Shown here: positions 11,017 to 18,714 of the stretch, one piece after another | Layout: every line of letters starts with the position of its first letter | Position numbering within the stretch: position 1 is the stretch's first letter | DNA from: Pseudomonadota bacterium | GTDB taxonomy: Bacteria; Pseudomonadota; Gammaproteobacteria; Burkholderiales; Gallionellaceae | Direction: 5' to 3' | Length of the DNA: 64,000 nucleotides | Assembly (NCBI GenBank): GCA_021848465.1 | Contig: JAJZUP010000006.1 | Coordinates: 1 to 64,000, forward strand | Position numbers and translations under genes: made by a program | Notes under the pieces: model-generated | Database searches by the model: none | What the model was told of the DNA's origin: nothing | Seen by the model: only the letters and a program-made list of their open reading frames with translations

Positions 11017-12572
11017 TGTGGCTGTGCTCCTGATGCTGCAATCTGCGTTGCGCCTGATTGATCTTCCGCTGCCGTTTTTCCTTCACGGTTCCACCAGCCG
11101 CCACCCAGCGCCTGGTAGAGTGCCGCCGTGTCAGCCAGCCTGGCGCCCTGCGCCTGCGCCAGGGAAATCCCCGCAAGCTGGAAATTCTGCTGTGCCGCAA
11201 GCAAGTCCTGATAGCTCGCATAGCCCAACTGGAACTGCTTGCGCGTCAACTTGAGCGCGGTCAGGCTGGCTTGCGCCGCTGCGTCTGCCGCCGTGAATGC
11301 CTCGGCATCGGCGCGTATCGCATGCAGGGTATCCGCAACATTCTGCAACGCAGCAATCACGGTGCTGCGATAAATTGCACCGGCCTGGATCAGAGCCTGT
11401 TCGGCGGCACGCGACCTGGCACGCAATGTGCCGCCATCGAAAATGATCTGGGAAATATTCCCGGTGAGGTTAAAGAAAGTGCCCCCGCTGCGGAACATCC
11501 ATTCCGGTGAGCTGGCCATCCCCCCGACATCGGCGGTCACCATGAATTGCGGCATGCGGTTCGCCACCGCCACACCGTACTGTGCACTTGCACTATGCAG
11601 TTGCGCCTCGGCCGCACGCACATCGGGGCGCTGTTCGACCAGACGCGAAGGCAAGGTCAGCGGCAAATCGGACGGCAAGCGTAAGTCAGCCAGCTCGAAG
11701 GTTTCCAGAATATTTTCGCTCGGCACATTGCCGGCCAGCGCGCGAATCAGGTCGCGCGTCTGCGCCAGTTGCTTGCGCAACGGAGGCAGAACCTGTTCGC
11801 TTTGCGCCATCTGGGTTTCCTGTGTGGCCACGTCGAGCTCGGACACGAACCCCAATTTAAGTTGCTGTCGCACGATTTCAAGATTTTCGCGATTGATCGA
11901 AATCACGTTCTCGACTGCGGCGATCTGGGCGCGCAAGGCCGCCTCCTGGATCGCGGCTGCAACCATGTTGGAAACCAGCGTGAGCTGGGCGGCCTGTAAT
12001 TGCATTTGCTGCCACTCCGCCTGTGCCACGGCAGATTCGGTCAGACGACGGTTGATGCCGAACACGTCCGGCACGTAACCGATCGACAGTTGCGCGGTAT
12101 GGAAATTGTAGTAGGCAGGAGCGGTCGGGCTGCTGACGATGTTATCGCCATTCTCCTGCAGACCGGGCGAGTTGCCACCCATATTGCCGGCCACCTTGTT
12201 GCGCGACGGCGAGTAATTCACGCTGACGGTCGGAAAAAAGAAACCGCGCTGCGCAACCACATTTTCCTGGGCCTGGCGCAACGCCGCCTGAGCCGCTTCG
12301 ATGCCGGGATTGTCCTTGAGTGCGCGCTCGACCAGCGCGTTCAATTGCGGCGACTGGAATATTGTCCACCAGTCATAGGGAATATCCAGGCTCTCGACCA
12401 GGCGCTGCCCGCCCATCTGCTCGGAGGGCTGCTGCACGGTATAGCTGCTTGCCGTCGGCGCTGCCGGCCGCTGGTAATCCGGGCCCGCCGCGCATCCGGA
12501 CAGCAGGGCACACAGCAGCGCGGCATAAGCCGATGGTTTAGATGTATTGAGCAAAGTCCGGCTTCCAAGCAT
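11013..12572 (-). CDS. Outer-membrane efflux factor, NodT family lipoprotein
   Basis: With the ATG at 12572 the product is 519 residues and starts with a lipoprotein signal ending in the lipobox LLSGC, so the mature protein is acylated. The CAAGPDYQRP start of the mature chain is a hallmark of NodT/OprM-type channels, and the two helical repeats with long alternating alanine-rich helices follow. An upstream in-frame start at 12713 would spoil the signal peptide. It is the exit duct of the metal efflux complex; divalent-metal systems often use CzcC-type channels instead, so a NodT channel here is a variation. A TAGAAT -10-like hexamer lies at 12626-12631 on this strand, with only a weak -35. 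Confidence 0.87.
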   Translation of the reverse strand: MLGSRTLLNTSKPSAYAALLCALLSGCAAGPDYQRPAAPTASSYTVQQPSEQMGGQRLVESLDIPYDWWTIFQSPQLNALVERALKDNPGIEAAQAALRQAQENVVAQRGFFFPTVSVNYSPSRNKVAGNMGGNSPGLQENGDNIVSSPTAPAYYNFHTAQLSIGYVPDVFGINRRLTESAVAQAEWQQMQLQAAQLTLVSNMVAAAIQEAALRAQIAAVENVISINRENLEIVRQQLKLGFVSELDVATQETQMAQSEQVLPPLRKQLAQTRDLIRALAGNVPSENILETFELADLRLPSDLPLTLPSRLVEQRPDVRAAEAQLHSASAQYGVAVANRMPQFMVTADVGGMASSPEWMFRSGGTFFNLTGNISQIIFDGGTLRARSRAAEQALIQAGAIYRSTVIAALQNVADTLHAIRADAEAFTAADAAAQASLTALKLTRKQFQLGYASYQDLLAAQQNFQLAGISLAQAQGARLADTAALYQALGGGWWNREGKTAAEDQSGATQIAASGAQPQ

Positions 12573-12734
12573 ATGGCGACAACTCTGGCGCGTATCCGCA
12601 TTCACTGCTGTTTTGAAGGTGCGGCATTCTAGCCGAAGTTCATGTCCCGCGAAGCTCGCCGCAGTCATTAATTCGAATAAAAATTTATTAAAATTTCTGG
12701 GGCAGTATCGCACAGTCCGGAAGCATCTGCGCCG

Positions 12735-14069
12735 CTAGTACTCGGCATGCAAACGGAATGCAAAAACGTGGATCGGCCCGCGGTCGGCGTTGTAGGCCGG
12801 GTTAAGAATGAATTGATAATCCGGGCTGAACCAGATTTTTCGCGCAACATTCCAGCTGTAGTACCCTTCGAAGTTTGTTTCGGGCTGATAATTCAATGCG
12901 CCATCGCCGATGAAATATGAGATACCGCCAGCAGCCAGGAAGCGACGACGATCGGCTGACAGCGTATTCTGCATGAATGCAATGCCGGCCGTATCCGCAC
13001 TCCGCCCCCATGTCACTCCCTTGATCGCCAAACCGGTGGACAGGGAGCCATCGACTTCAGTGAACGCATGGGTTTCGGAGCGGCCGTCGGCCCGCATCAG
13101 GCGCAGGAACCATCCGGTCGATTCACTCAGCTCCTGTTCGATATTCAGCCCCAGGCCGTATTTATCCTGCTCGGTGTAGCGTGCGGCAAACAGGGCATCC
13201 GGACCGGTGTATTGCCCCGGATGCGCCTGCAGCCAGGTCAAAGCATCGTTGAAGGTAGCCAGTACCGCGCGGTTATGCCATCCAAGTAAGCGGACGGCGC
13301 CAGGATGGCCGCCGATTTGATGAGCGCGCTCGACTTCAACCTGGTCGCCATAGTGGATATTCAACGCCATATCGGCCGGCAACAAATTAGGCTCGGTAGG
13401 GCCGGACATGCGCCCCACGCGCAGCACCCAGTCGTCCCTGTACCATTCGACAGCCGCGCCCCAGCCAAACCCGCGCGCATCCGCCGCATAATCATAGGCG
13501 GCGTAGGTCCAGCTGCCCCAATTCATGAATTGCGTACGGCCGTCCTTGGCATACGTATTGGGGTCGAAGACATCCAGCGTCGAGAAGTTTCCCGCCGTGA
13601 GCACTACCCGATTCTTGTCGTAGGTGTTCGCCAGCTGGTTGGGGCCGGAAGCCACACTTGTGGAGCCGCCCCCCTGATTCCAGGTCTGGCGCAAGAACAG
13701 GCGCTGACGGTAATAGGTCAGGGACGTACCGCCGGCGCGCGTGATCTCGCCATTGGTGAATCCGCCCAACCCGATCAGGTTGGAGGAGAAAGGCACGCCC
13801 TCAACGGCCTCCGCATCGAAGTAGACCTCCCCCCCCTGCCAGGGGCGCATTCCGAGAAGTGCCGTCGCCGAAAAGGTATACATCGATTCTGCCGCAGGCG
13901 TAATGCTGTTCGGCCCGGTATAGGCTGCGGAAAAAGCCGGATGCTTCTGCCAGTTGAAAGTGGACTGAAAATGCGCGCTTGTATTTTCTTCATCTGTAGC
14001 ATGAGCGCAATTTGCAAACACCGCCACGCCTAACAGGGCGGAGGCGCAAACCCCGACAACCCGAAACAT
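12735..14069 (-). CDS. OprB-family carbohydrate-selective-type porin
   Basis: A 444-residue outer-membrane protein with a cleavable signal (VCASALLGVAVFANCAHA) and long aromatic-rich beta strands, ending in a terminal aromatic residue (Tyr). The signature GRMSGPTEPNLLP and the periodic G..Y..E..L segments fit the OprB family, whose known members pass sugars. I chose the ATG at 14069 because GAGAGGGG lies 7 bases upstream; an ATG five codons earlier (14084) is possible. It is transcribed in the same direction as, and 162 bases ahead of, the metal efflux genes, so it may be co-expressed or may simply be a neighbour. An eight-base C tract near 13829 lies within the gene. Confidence 0.72.
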   Translation of the reverse strand: MFRVVGVCASALLGVAVFANCAHATDEENTSAHFQSTFNWQKHPAFSAAYTGPNSITPAAESMYTFSATALLGMRPWQGGEVYFDAEAVEGVPFSSNLIGLGGFTNGEITRAGGTSLTYYRQRLFLRQTWNQGGGSTSVASGPNQLANTYDKNRVVLTAGNFSTLDVFDPNTYAKDGRTQFMNWGSWTYAAYDYAADARGFGWGAAVEWYRDDWVLRVGRMSGPTEPNLLPADMALNIHYGDQVEVERAHQIGGHPGAVRLLGWHNRAVLATFNDALTWLQAHPGQYTGPDALFAARYTEQDKYGLGLNIEQELSESTGWFLRLMRADGRSETHAFTEVDGSLSTGLAIKGVTWGRSADTAGIAFMQNTLSADRRRFLAAGGISYFIGDGALNYQPETNFEGYYSWNVARKIWFSPDYQFILNPAYNADRGPIHVFAFRLHAEY

Positions 14070-14229
14070 AAAAACCCCTCTCATAAACCGCCCCAACTTC
14101 CCGGCCCGACACAAACGGTCCAGCCTATCATTGAATCATGACAGCCGCATGAATTTCTTATAAAAAACAGTAAATTTATGGGGCGTGTATACTTGGCATG
14201 CTGGGAAGAACACTATTTCAGGACGGTTA

Positions 14230-15105
14230 ATGAGTGACAATCAGGAACTAAAAAGCGGGCGTGAATTCCATTTCACGGTCAAGGATTTCGAAAAGGTACG
14301 CAAGCTGATCTATGCCCATGCCGGCATTTCGCTCAGCGATTCCAAACAGGAACTGGTCTATAGCCGCTTATCGCGCCGGTTGCGCGCGACCGGCATCCAG
14401 ACATTTGCCGAATACCTGGCCTTGCTGGAAGCCGACGACCCCGCCGAATGGGAGGCATTCACCAACTCCCTGACCACCAACCTGACCTCCTTTTTCCGCG
14501 AGCCGCATCATTTCCCGATCCTGGCTGAGCACCTGCGCAGCCTGCGCGGAAAACACCCGATCACGCTGTGGTGCTCCGCCGCCTCGACCGGGGAAGAACC
14601 CTACACAATGGCCATGACCGTAGTGGACACATTGGGAAAGGATGCCCATCAGGTCAGCATCATCGCCAGCGATGTGGACACCAAGGTACTGGAAACCGCC
14701 AAAGCCGGCGTTTACCCGCTGGAGCGCGTCAGCAAGCTGGATCCGGAACTGGTTAAACGCTTCTTCCTGCGCGGCACCGGCGCACAGTCCGGCTTCGTGC
14801 ATGTACGCCCCGAACTCAGCGAACTGATTACGTTCCGCCAGATCAACCTGCTGCATGCCGCATGGCCGCTGCACCCGCCGCTGGACGCGATCTTCTGCCG
14901 CAACGTGATGATCTATTTCGACAAGCAGACCCAGCTCAGCATCCTGAAAAAGTTTGTCCCGCTGCTGCGTACCAATGGCCTGCTGTTTGCCGGCCATTCG
15001 GAAAGTTTCCATCATGCGGACGACTATTTTAAACTGCGCGGCAAGACGGTTTACGAACTGGCTCCCCGAGTCCAGGCCCAACGCAAAAAAGAAGAAGCCG
15101 TGTAA
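14230..15105 (+). CDS. cheR: CheR chemoreceptor glutamate methyltransferase
   Basis: A 291-residue enzyme that transfers methyl groups from S-adenosylmethionine to glutamates of chemoreceptors for sensory adaptation. It has the small helical N-terminal domain, the TTNLTSFFRE motif that contacts the receptor, the SAM loop WCSAASTGEEPYT and the late motif IFCRNVMIYFD. The start at 14230 has an AGGACGG ribosome site; an in-frame start at 14185 lacks one. A possible -10 (TATACT at 14188-14193) sits upstream without a clear -35. The gene begins a run cheR-cheD-cheB with short gaps. It is separated from the receptors by the oppositely oriented metal efflux genes. Confidence 0.96.
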   Translation: MSDNQELKSGREFHFTVKDFEKVRKLIYAHAGISLSDSKQELVYSRLSRRLRATGIQTFAEYLALLEADDPAEWEAFTNSLTTNLTSFFREPHHFPILAEHLRSLRGKHPITLWCSAASTGEEPYTMAMTVVDTLGKDAHQVSIIASDVDTKVLETAKAGVYPLERVSKLDPELVKRFFLRGTGAQSGFVHVRPELSELITFRQINLLHAAWPLHPPLDAIFCRNVMIYFDKQTQLSILKKFVPLLRTNGLLFAGHSESFHHADDYFKLRGKTVYELAPRVQAQRKKEEAV

Positions 15106-15119
15106 GCGGGATCAAATCG

Positions 15120-15728
15120 ATGACAGACTCTCCTGAATATCCGGAAGTCATTGCCCCCAACCGGTATTGGGATAACACCTTCGAGACGGAGGCGGTCAAA
15201 TTGCTGCCGGGCGAATACTACGTCACCACCCGCAACCTGATGCTGGTGACCGTGCTGGGCTCCTGCGTGGCGGCATGCATCCGCGACCGGGTTTCCGGCA
15301 TCGGCGGCATGAACCACTTCATGCTGCCTGGAACCCGCGAAGACTCGCCCGTTGCACCCGGCCCCCGCTACGGCAGCTATGCGATGGAAGCCATGATCAA
15401 CCAGTTGCTCAAGGCCGGCGCAAAGCGCCAGAACCTGGAAGCCAAGCTGTTCGGCGGCGGCAATGTGCTGCGCGGCTTCACGGTAAGCAACCTGGGAGAA
15501 CGCAATGCCGAGTTCGCCTTGAATTACCTCAAGAATGAAAATATCTCCGTGGTCGCAAATTCGCTGCTCGATATTTACCCGCGCAAGATATACTTCTTCC
15601 CGGCAACCGGAAAAGTGATGGTCAAGAAACTTTACCAGCCCAATAACGATACGATCATTGAGCGCGAGGCCGAATACGGAGCGCGCCTGAAACAGGCGGA
15701 TATTGAGGGCGAGATCGAACTGTTCTGA
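15120..15728 (+). CDS. cheD: CheD receptor glutamine deamidase (first copy)
   Basis: A 202-residue CheD. The catalytic Cys lies in LGSCVAACIRD and the catalytic His in GGMNHFMLP; the C-terminal strand region (LFGGGNVL) is also conserved. CheD converts specific receptor glutamines to glutamates and in some bacteria is titrated by CheC. It lies 14 bases after cheR and about 30 bases before the cheB start, so the three adaptation enzymes are one operon. A second intact CheD gene is found at 18072, an unusual duplication within one operon. Confidence 0.95.
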   Translation: MTDSPEYPEVIAPNRYWDNTFETEAVKLLPGEYYVTTRNLMLVTVLGSCVAACIRDRVSGIGGMNHFMLPGTREDSPVAPGPRYGSYAMEAMINQLLKAGAKRQNLEAKLFGGGNVLRGFTVSNLGERNAEFALNYLKNENISVVANSLLDIYPRKIYFFPATGKVMVKKLYQPNNDTIIEREAEYGARLKQADIEGEIELF

Positions 15729-15761
15729 ACATACTTGCACAACACGCACCAGACTACACAC

Positions 15762-16844
15762 ATGGCATACAGCACCCCTTCGGCAAAAAAGATCAATGTG
15801 CTCATCATCGATGACTCGGCATTGATCCGGGCCCTGCTCACCGAAATCATCAACTCGTTCCCCGACCTGTATGCGGTCGGCGCGGCCTCGAATCCGCTGC
15901 AGGCGCGGGAGATGATCCGGACGCTCAACCCGGATGTGCTGACGCTGGATGTCGAGATGCCGCAAATGGACGGCCTGACCTTCCTCGACAAGCTGATGCG
16001 CCTGCACCCGATGCCGGTGCTGATGATCTCCAGCCTCACCGAGCGCGGCTCGGAAGCCGCCTTGCGCGCGCTTGAGCTCGGCGCAGTGGACTTCCTGCCC
16101 AAACCGAAGCTCGGCATCGTGGATGGCTTGCGCGAATACTCCGAGGTCATCGCCGAAAAAATCCGTACCGCATTCCTGACCAAGGGGAAATTCCGTCCCA
16201 GCAGCCTTCCGCGCGAAAGCCTGCCCGCCATCGGCACGCGCATCGCCACCACCGAAAAGATCATCGCGGTGGGCGCTTCCACCGGCGGCACCGAAGCCAT
16301 CAAGGAGTTCCTGATCCGCCTGCCGGCGGATGCGCCGGGAATCGTGATCGCCCAACACATGCCGGAAGCCTTCACCAAGTCCTTCGCCGCCCGGCTCGAC
16401 AGCCTGTGCAAGATCAACGTGAAGGAAGCGGAAGGCAATGAGCGCATCCTGCCGGGGCACGCGTATATCGCGCCGGGTCACTCCCACCTGCTGGTCAAGC
16501 GCAGCGGCGCGAACTACATGACCGAACTGAGCCAGTCTCCCCCGGTCAACCACCATCGCCCGTCGGTTGAGGTGCTGTTCCGCTCGGTGGCACAGAACGC
16601 CGGAAAGAATGTCATCGGCGTCATGCTGACCGGCATGGGCAAGGACGGCGCCATCGGCATGTTGGAAATGCGTCAGGCTGGCGCCTATAATTTTGCACAG
16701 GATGAAGCAACCTGTGTTGTGTACGGTATGCCGCGTGAGGCTGTTGCAGTAGGTGCAGTGGACGAAATCGTACCGATTCAGGAAATGGCGCAACGGGTGC
16801 TGCAAAAACTGATCAGCAGCGGCGGCATTGGAAACCGGGTTTAA
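15762..16844 (+). CDS. cheB: CheB response-regulator methylesterase
   Basis: About 360 residues: an N-terminal receiver domain ([11 protein letters not shown]; phosphorylation Asp in [10 protein letters not shown]) joined to the methylesterase domain with the catalytic Ser in [10 protein letters not shown], His in AQHMPEAF and Asp in [10 protein letters not shown]. It removes methyl groups from (and deamidates) chemoreceptors when phosphorylated by CheA. The ATG at 15762 is preferred over a TTG at 15735, which would add nine residues without homology. It follows cheD directly and precedes a STAS-domain gene. Confidence 0.96.
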   Translation: MAYSTPSAKKINVLIIDDSALIRALLTEIINSFPDLYAVGAASNPLQAREMIRTLNPDVLTLDVEMPQMDGLTFLDKLMRLHPMPVLMISSLTERGSEAALRALELGAVDFLPKPKLGIVDGLREYSEVIAEKIRTAFLTKGKFRPSSLPRESLPAIGTRIATTEKIIAVGASTGGTEAIKEFLIRLPADAPGIVIAQHMPEAFTKSFAARLDSLCKINVKEAEGNERILPGHAYIAPGHSHLLVKRSGANYMTELSQSPPVNHHRPSVEVLFRSVAQNAGKNVIGVMLTGMGKDGAIGMLEMRQAGAYNFAQDEATCVVYGMPREAVAVGAVDEIVPIQEMAQRVLQKLISSGGIGNRV

Positions 16845-16859
16845 TAAGGGAGCGAGAAA

Positions 16860-17168
16860 ATGGAAATCAGGCAATCAAGAAACGATCATCAAGCGACACT
16901 GGCCCTCGTTGGCCGGTTTGATTTCAATGTGCACCGGGAATTCAAGGAAGTTTACATGCCGCTGCTCGCGGAAGCCGCACTCAACCTGATCGAAATCGAC
17001 CTGTCCAGGGTCGACTATCTGGACAGCTCAGCGTTGGGCATGCTGTTGATGCTGCGCGAACGCGCACATACTGCCAACAAGCAAATCACCTTGAGCAAAC
17101 CCAACCATACGGTCGCACAGATTCTGGAAATTGCAAATTTCAACAAGATATTCACCATTGCGGTTTAA
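16860..17168 (+). CDS. STAS-domain anti-sigma-factor-antagonist-like protein
   Basis: A 102-residue single STAS domain of the SpoIIAA/RsbV type. The phosphorylatable Ser region is intact (VDYLDSSALGMLLML). Such proteins are phosphorylated by an HATPase-type kinase and dephosphorylated by a PP2C phosphatase, switching which partner they bind. Two genes just downstream encode proteins carrying both a PP2C phosphatase and an HATPase kinase, so this is the likely shared substrate. A GGGAGCGAG ribosome site precedes the ATG, 15 bases after cheB. The final target (anti-sigma factor, diguanylate cyclase or other) is not evident in the window. Confidence 0.88.
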   Translation: MEIRQSRNDHQATLALVGRFDFNVHREFKEVYMPLLAEAALNLIEIDLSRVDYLDSSALGMLLMLRERAHTANKQITLSKPNHTVAQILEIANFNKIFTIAV

Positions 17169-17210
17169 GCTGCCCCGCAGCCGGACCGATAGCACGAGAC
17201 CTTCCTGAAT

Positions 17211-18068
17211 ATGCAAACAAGCCTGGATGAACTCACCAAGGATGTCAGCGGACTGGTCACCCTTCCGGACGTATTCGTGCGTATCAACCGCCTGCTCGAA
17301 GACCCGGATAGCAACATCTCCGATCTGGCCAAGACGGTCAGCCAGGATCCGTCGTTCACGGTGCGCCTGCTGCGCATTGCCAATAGCGCATTCTACGGAC
17401 TGTCCTCCACGGTCGATACCGTGAACAAGGCAGTCTCGATCATCGGAACCGGGCAAATTCGCAACCTGGCGCTGGCGACTTCGGTTGCCCATTCATTTGC
17501 AGGCTTGCCCAACACGCTGGTCTCCATGGAACATTTCTGGCGCCACAGCCTGTACTGCGCCCTGCTCGCCCGCCTGCTCGCCCAACGCACCGGCGGTTGC
17601 GATGCGGATGCCGTATTTACCGCGGCCCTGCTGCACGACATCGGCGAACTGGTGATTTTCAACCGTCTGCCGGAGCAGGCCAAAGAGGCATTGCTGATGG
17701 TGCTGGACAGCGCTGACGAATTGCCGGTGCATATTGCCGAACAGCAGGTCATGGGGTTCGACCACAGCCATGTCGGTGCCAAGCTTGCGCAGCAATGGCA
17801 ATTGCCGCCGATGCTGTGCGAATGCATTGCCCACCACCATGACGTCGGGGCTGCCCGGCACTTCCCGCGCGAGGTTGCGCTGGTGCATATCGCCAACATC
17901 CTCGCGCTGATGGCGGAGGTGCATACCACCGATCTTGCGGATGTACCGGCGATTGACCCGCATGCCTGGACCGTCTCCGGGCTGACTGCCGAAACCGTCG
18001 TTCCCGCCACGCTGGAAGAGGTGCAGCAGGAAATCGACGATGTGGAACACCTGTTCTTCGGGGGCTGA
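17211..18068 (+). CDS. HDOD domain protein
   Basis: A 285-residue protein with the HDOD fold, a non-catalytic relative of HD phosphohydrolases. Typical segments are LPDVFVRINRLLEDP, SQDPSFTVRLLRIANSAFYG and ALLHDIGELV. HDOD proteins commonly sit in signalling operons and are thought to scaffold or bind nucleotides, but few have a defined role. It lies between the STAS gene (42-base gap) and the second cheD (3-base gap), so it is part of the chemotaxis/partner-switch operon. No membrane segment or extra domain is visible. Confidence 0.88.
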   Translation: MQTSLDELTKDVSGLVTLPDVFVRINRLLEDPDSNISDLAKTVSQDPSFTVRLLRIANSAFYGLSSTVDTVNKAVSIIGTGQIRNLALATSVAHSFAGLPNTLVSMEHFWRHSLYCALLARLLAQRTGGCDADAVFTAALLHDIGELVIFNRLPEQAKEALLMVLDSADELPVHIAEQQVMGFDHSHVGAKLAQQWQLPPMLCECIAHHHDVGAARHFPREVALVHIANILALMAEVHTTDLADVPAIDPHAWTVSGLTAETVVPATLEEVQQEIDDVEHLFFGG

Positions 18069-18071
18069 CCG

Positions 18072-18707
18072 ATGAGCCCGCCCCCCGCATACCGGATGCC
18101 ATTGCCCATCCCCGGCTTTGAACATATCCGGCGCGCCTGGAGCGACACTTACGAAACCTACTCGGCGCGCCTGAACCCCGGCGAATACTACGTGACCAAA
18201 AACGATGAGTGCGTCTATACCACGCTCGGCTCTTGCATTTCCGCCTGCATACGCGACAAGGTCAGTGGCATCGGGGGCATGAACCATTTCATGCTGCCCG
18301 CCTCCAGCGGCGACGGCAGCTGGAAGGCGGCCGGGCTGAGTTCGGCCACGCGTTACGGCAATTTTGCAATGGAGCACCTGATCAATGAAATCCTGAAGAA
18401 CGGCGGGCAACGCCAGAATCTTGAGGTCAAATTGTTCGGCGGCGGGCGCATCATTGCCAACATGACCGACGTCGGCATGCGAAATATTGCCTTTGCCCGC
18501 GACTATATCCAGACCGAAGGACTGCGCGTCACCTCGGAGGATGTCGGCGACATCTTTCCACGCATGGTGGTGTATTTCCCGGCCAGCGGCAGGGTGCGCG
18601 TCAAACGCCTGCGCTCGCTGCACAACAATACGATTGTCGAGCAGGAAACCCAGTACCTGCACTCCATCGAAGAAAAGCCGGTCAGCGGCGATATCGAGTT
18701 GTTCTAG
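18072..18707 (+). CDS. cheD: CheD receptor glutamine deamidase (second copy)
   Basis: A 211-residue CheD homologue. Catalytic Cys (LGSCISACIRD) and His (GGMNHFMLP) are both present, so it should be active. It differs from the first CheD by a longer N-terminus and an insertion after the His motif (ASSGDGSWKAAGLSSATRYG). It is placed directly ahead of the heme-type PP2C sensor kinase gene (7-base gap), away from cheR/cheB, which suggests that it serves a different receptor subset or is coupled to the partner switch. Confidence 0.93.
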   Translation: MSPPPAYRMPLPIPGFEHIRRAWSDTYETYSARLNPGEYYVTKNDECVYTTLGSCISACIRDKVSGIGGMNHFMLPASSGDGSWKAAGLSSATRYGNFAMEHLINEILKNGGQRQNLEVKLFGGGRIIANMTDVGMRNIAFARDYIQTEGLRVTSEDVGDIFPRMVVYFPASGRVRVKRLRSLHNNTIVEQETQYLHSIEEKPVSGDIELF

Positions 18708-18714
18708 GCCCAGC

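Noticed and set aside
15051..16874. 607-residue minus-strand frame opposite cheD and cheB
   Set aside because: Antisense shadow; the sense frames encode complete catalytic motifs.
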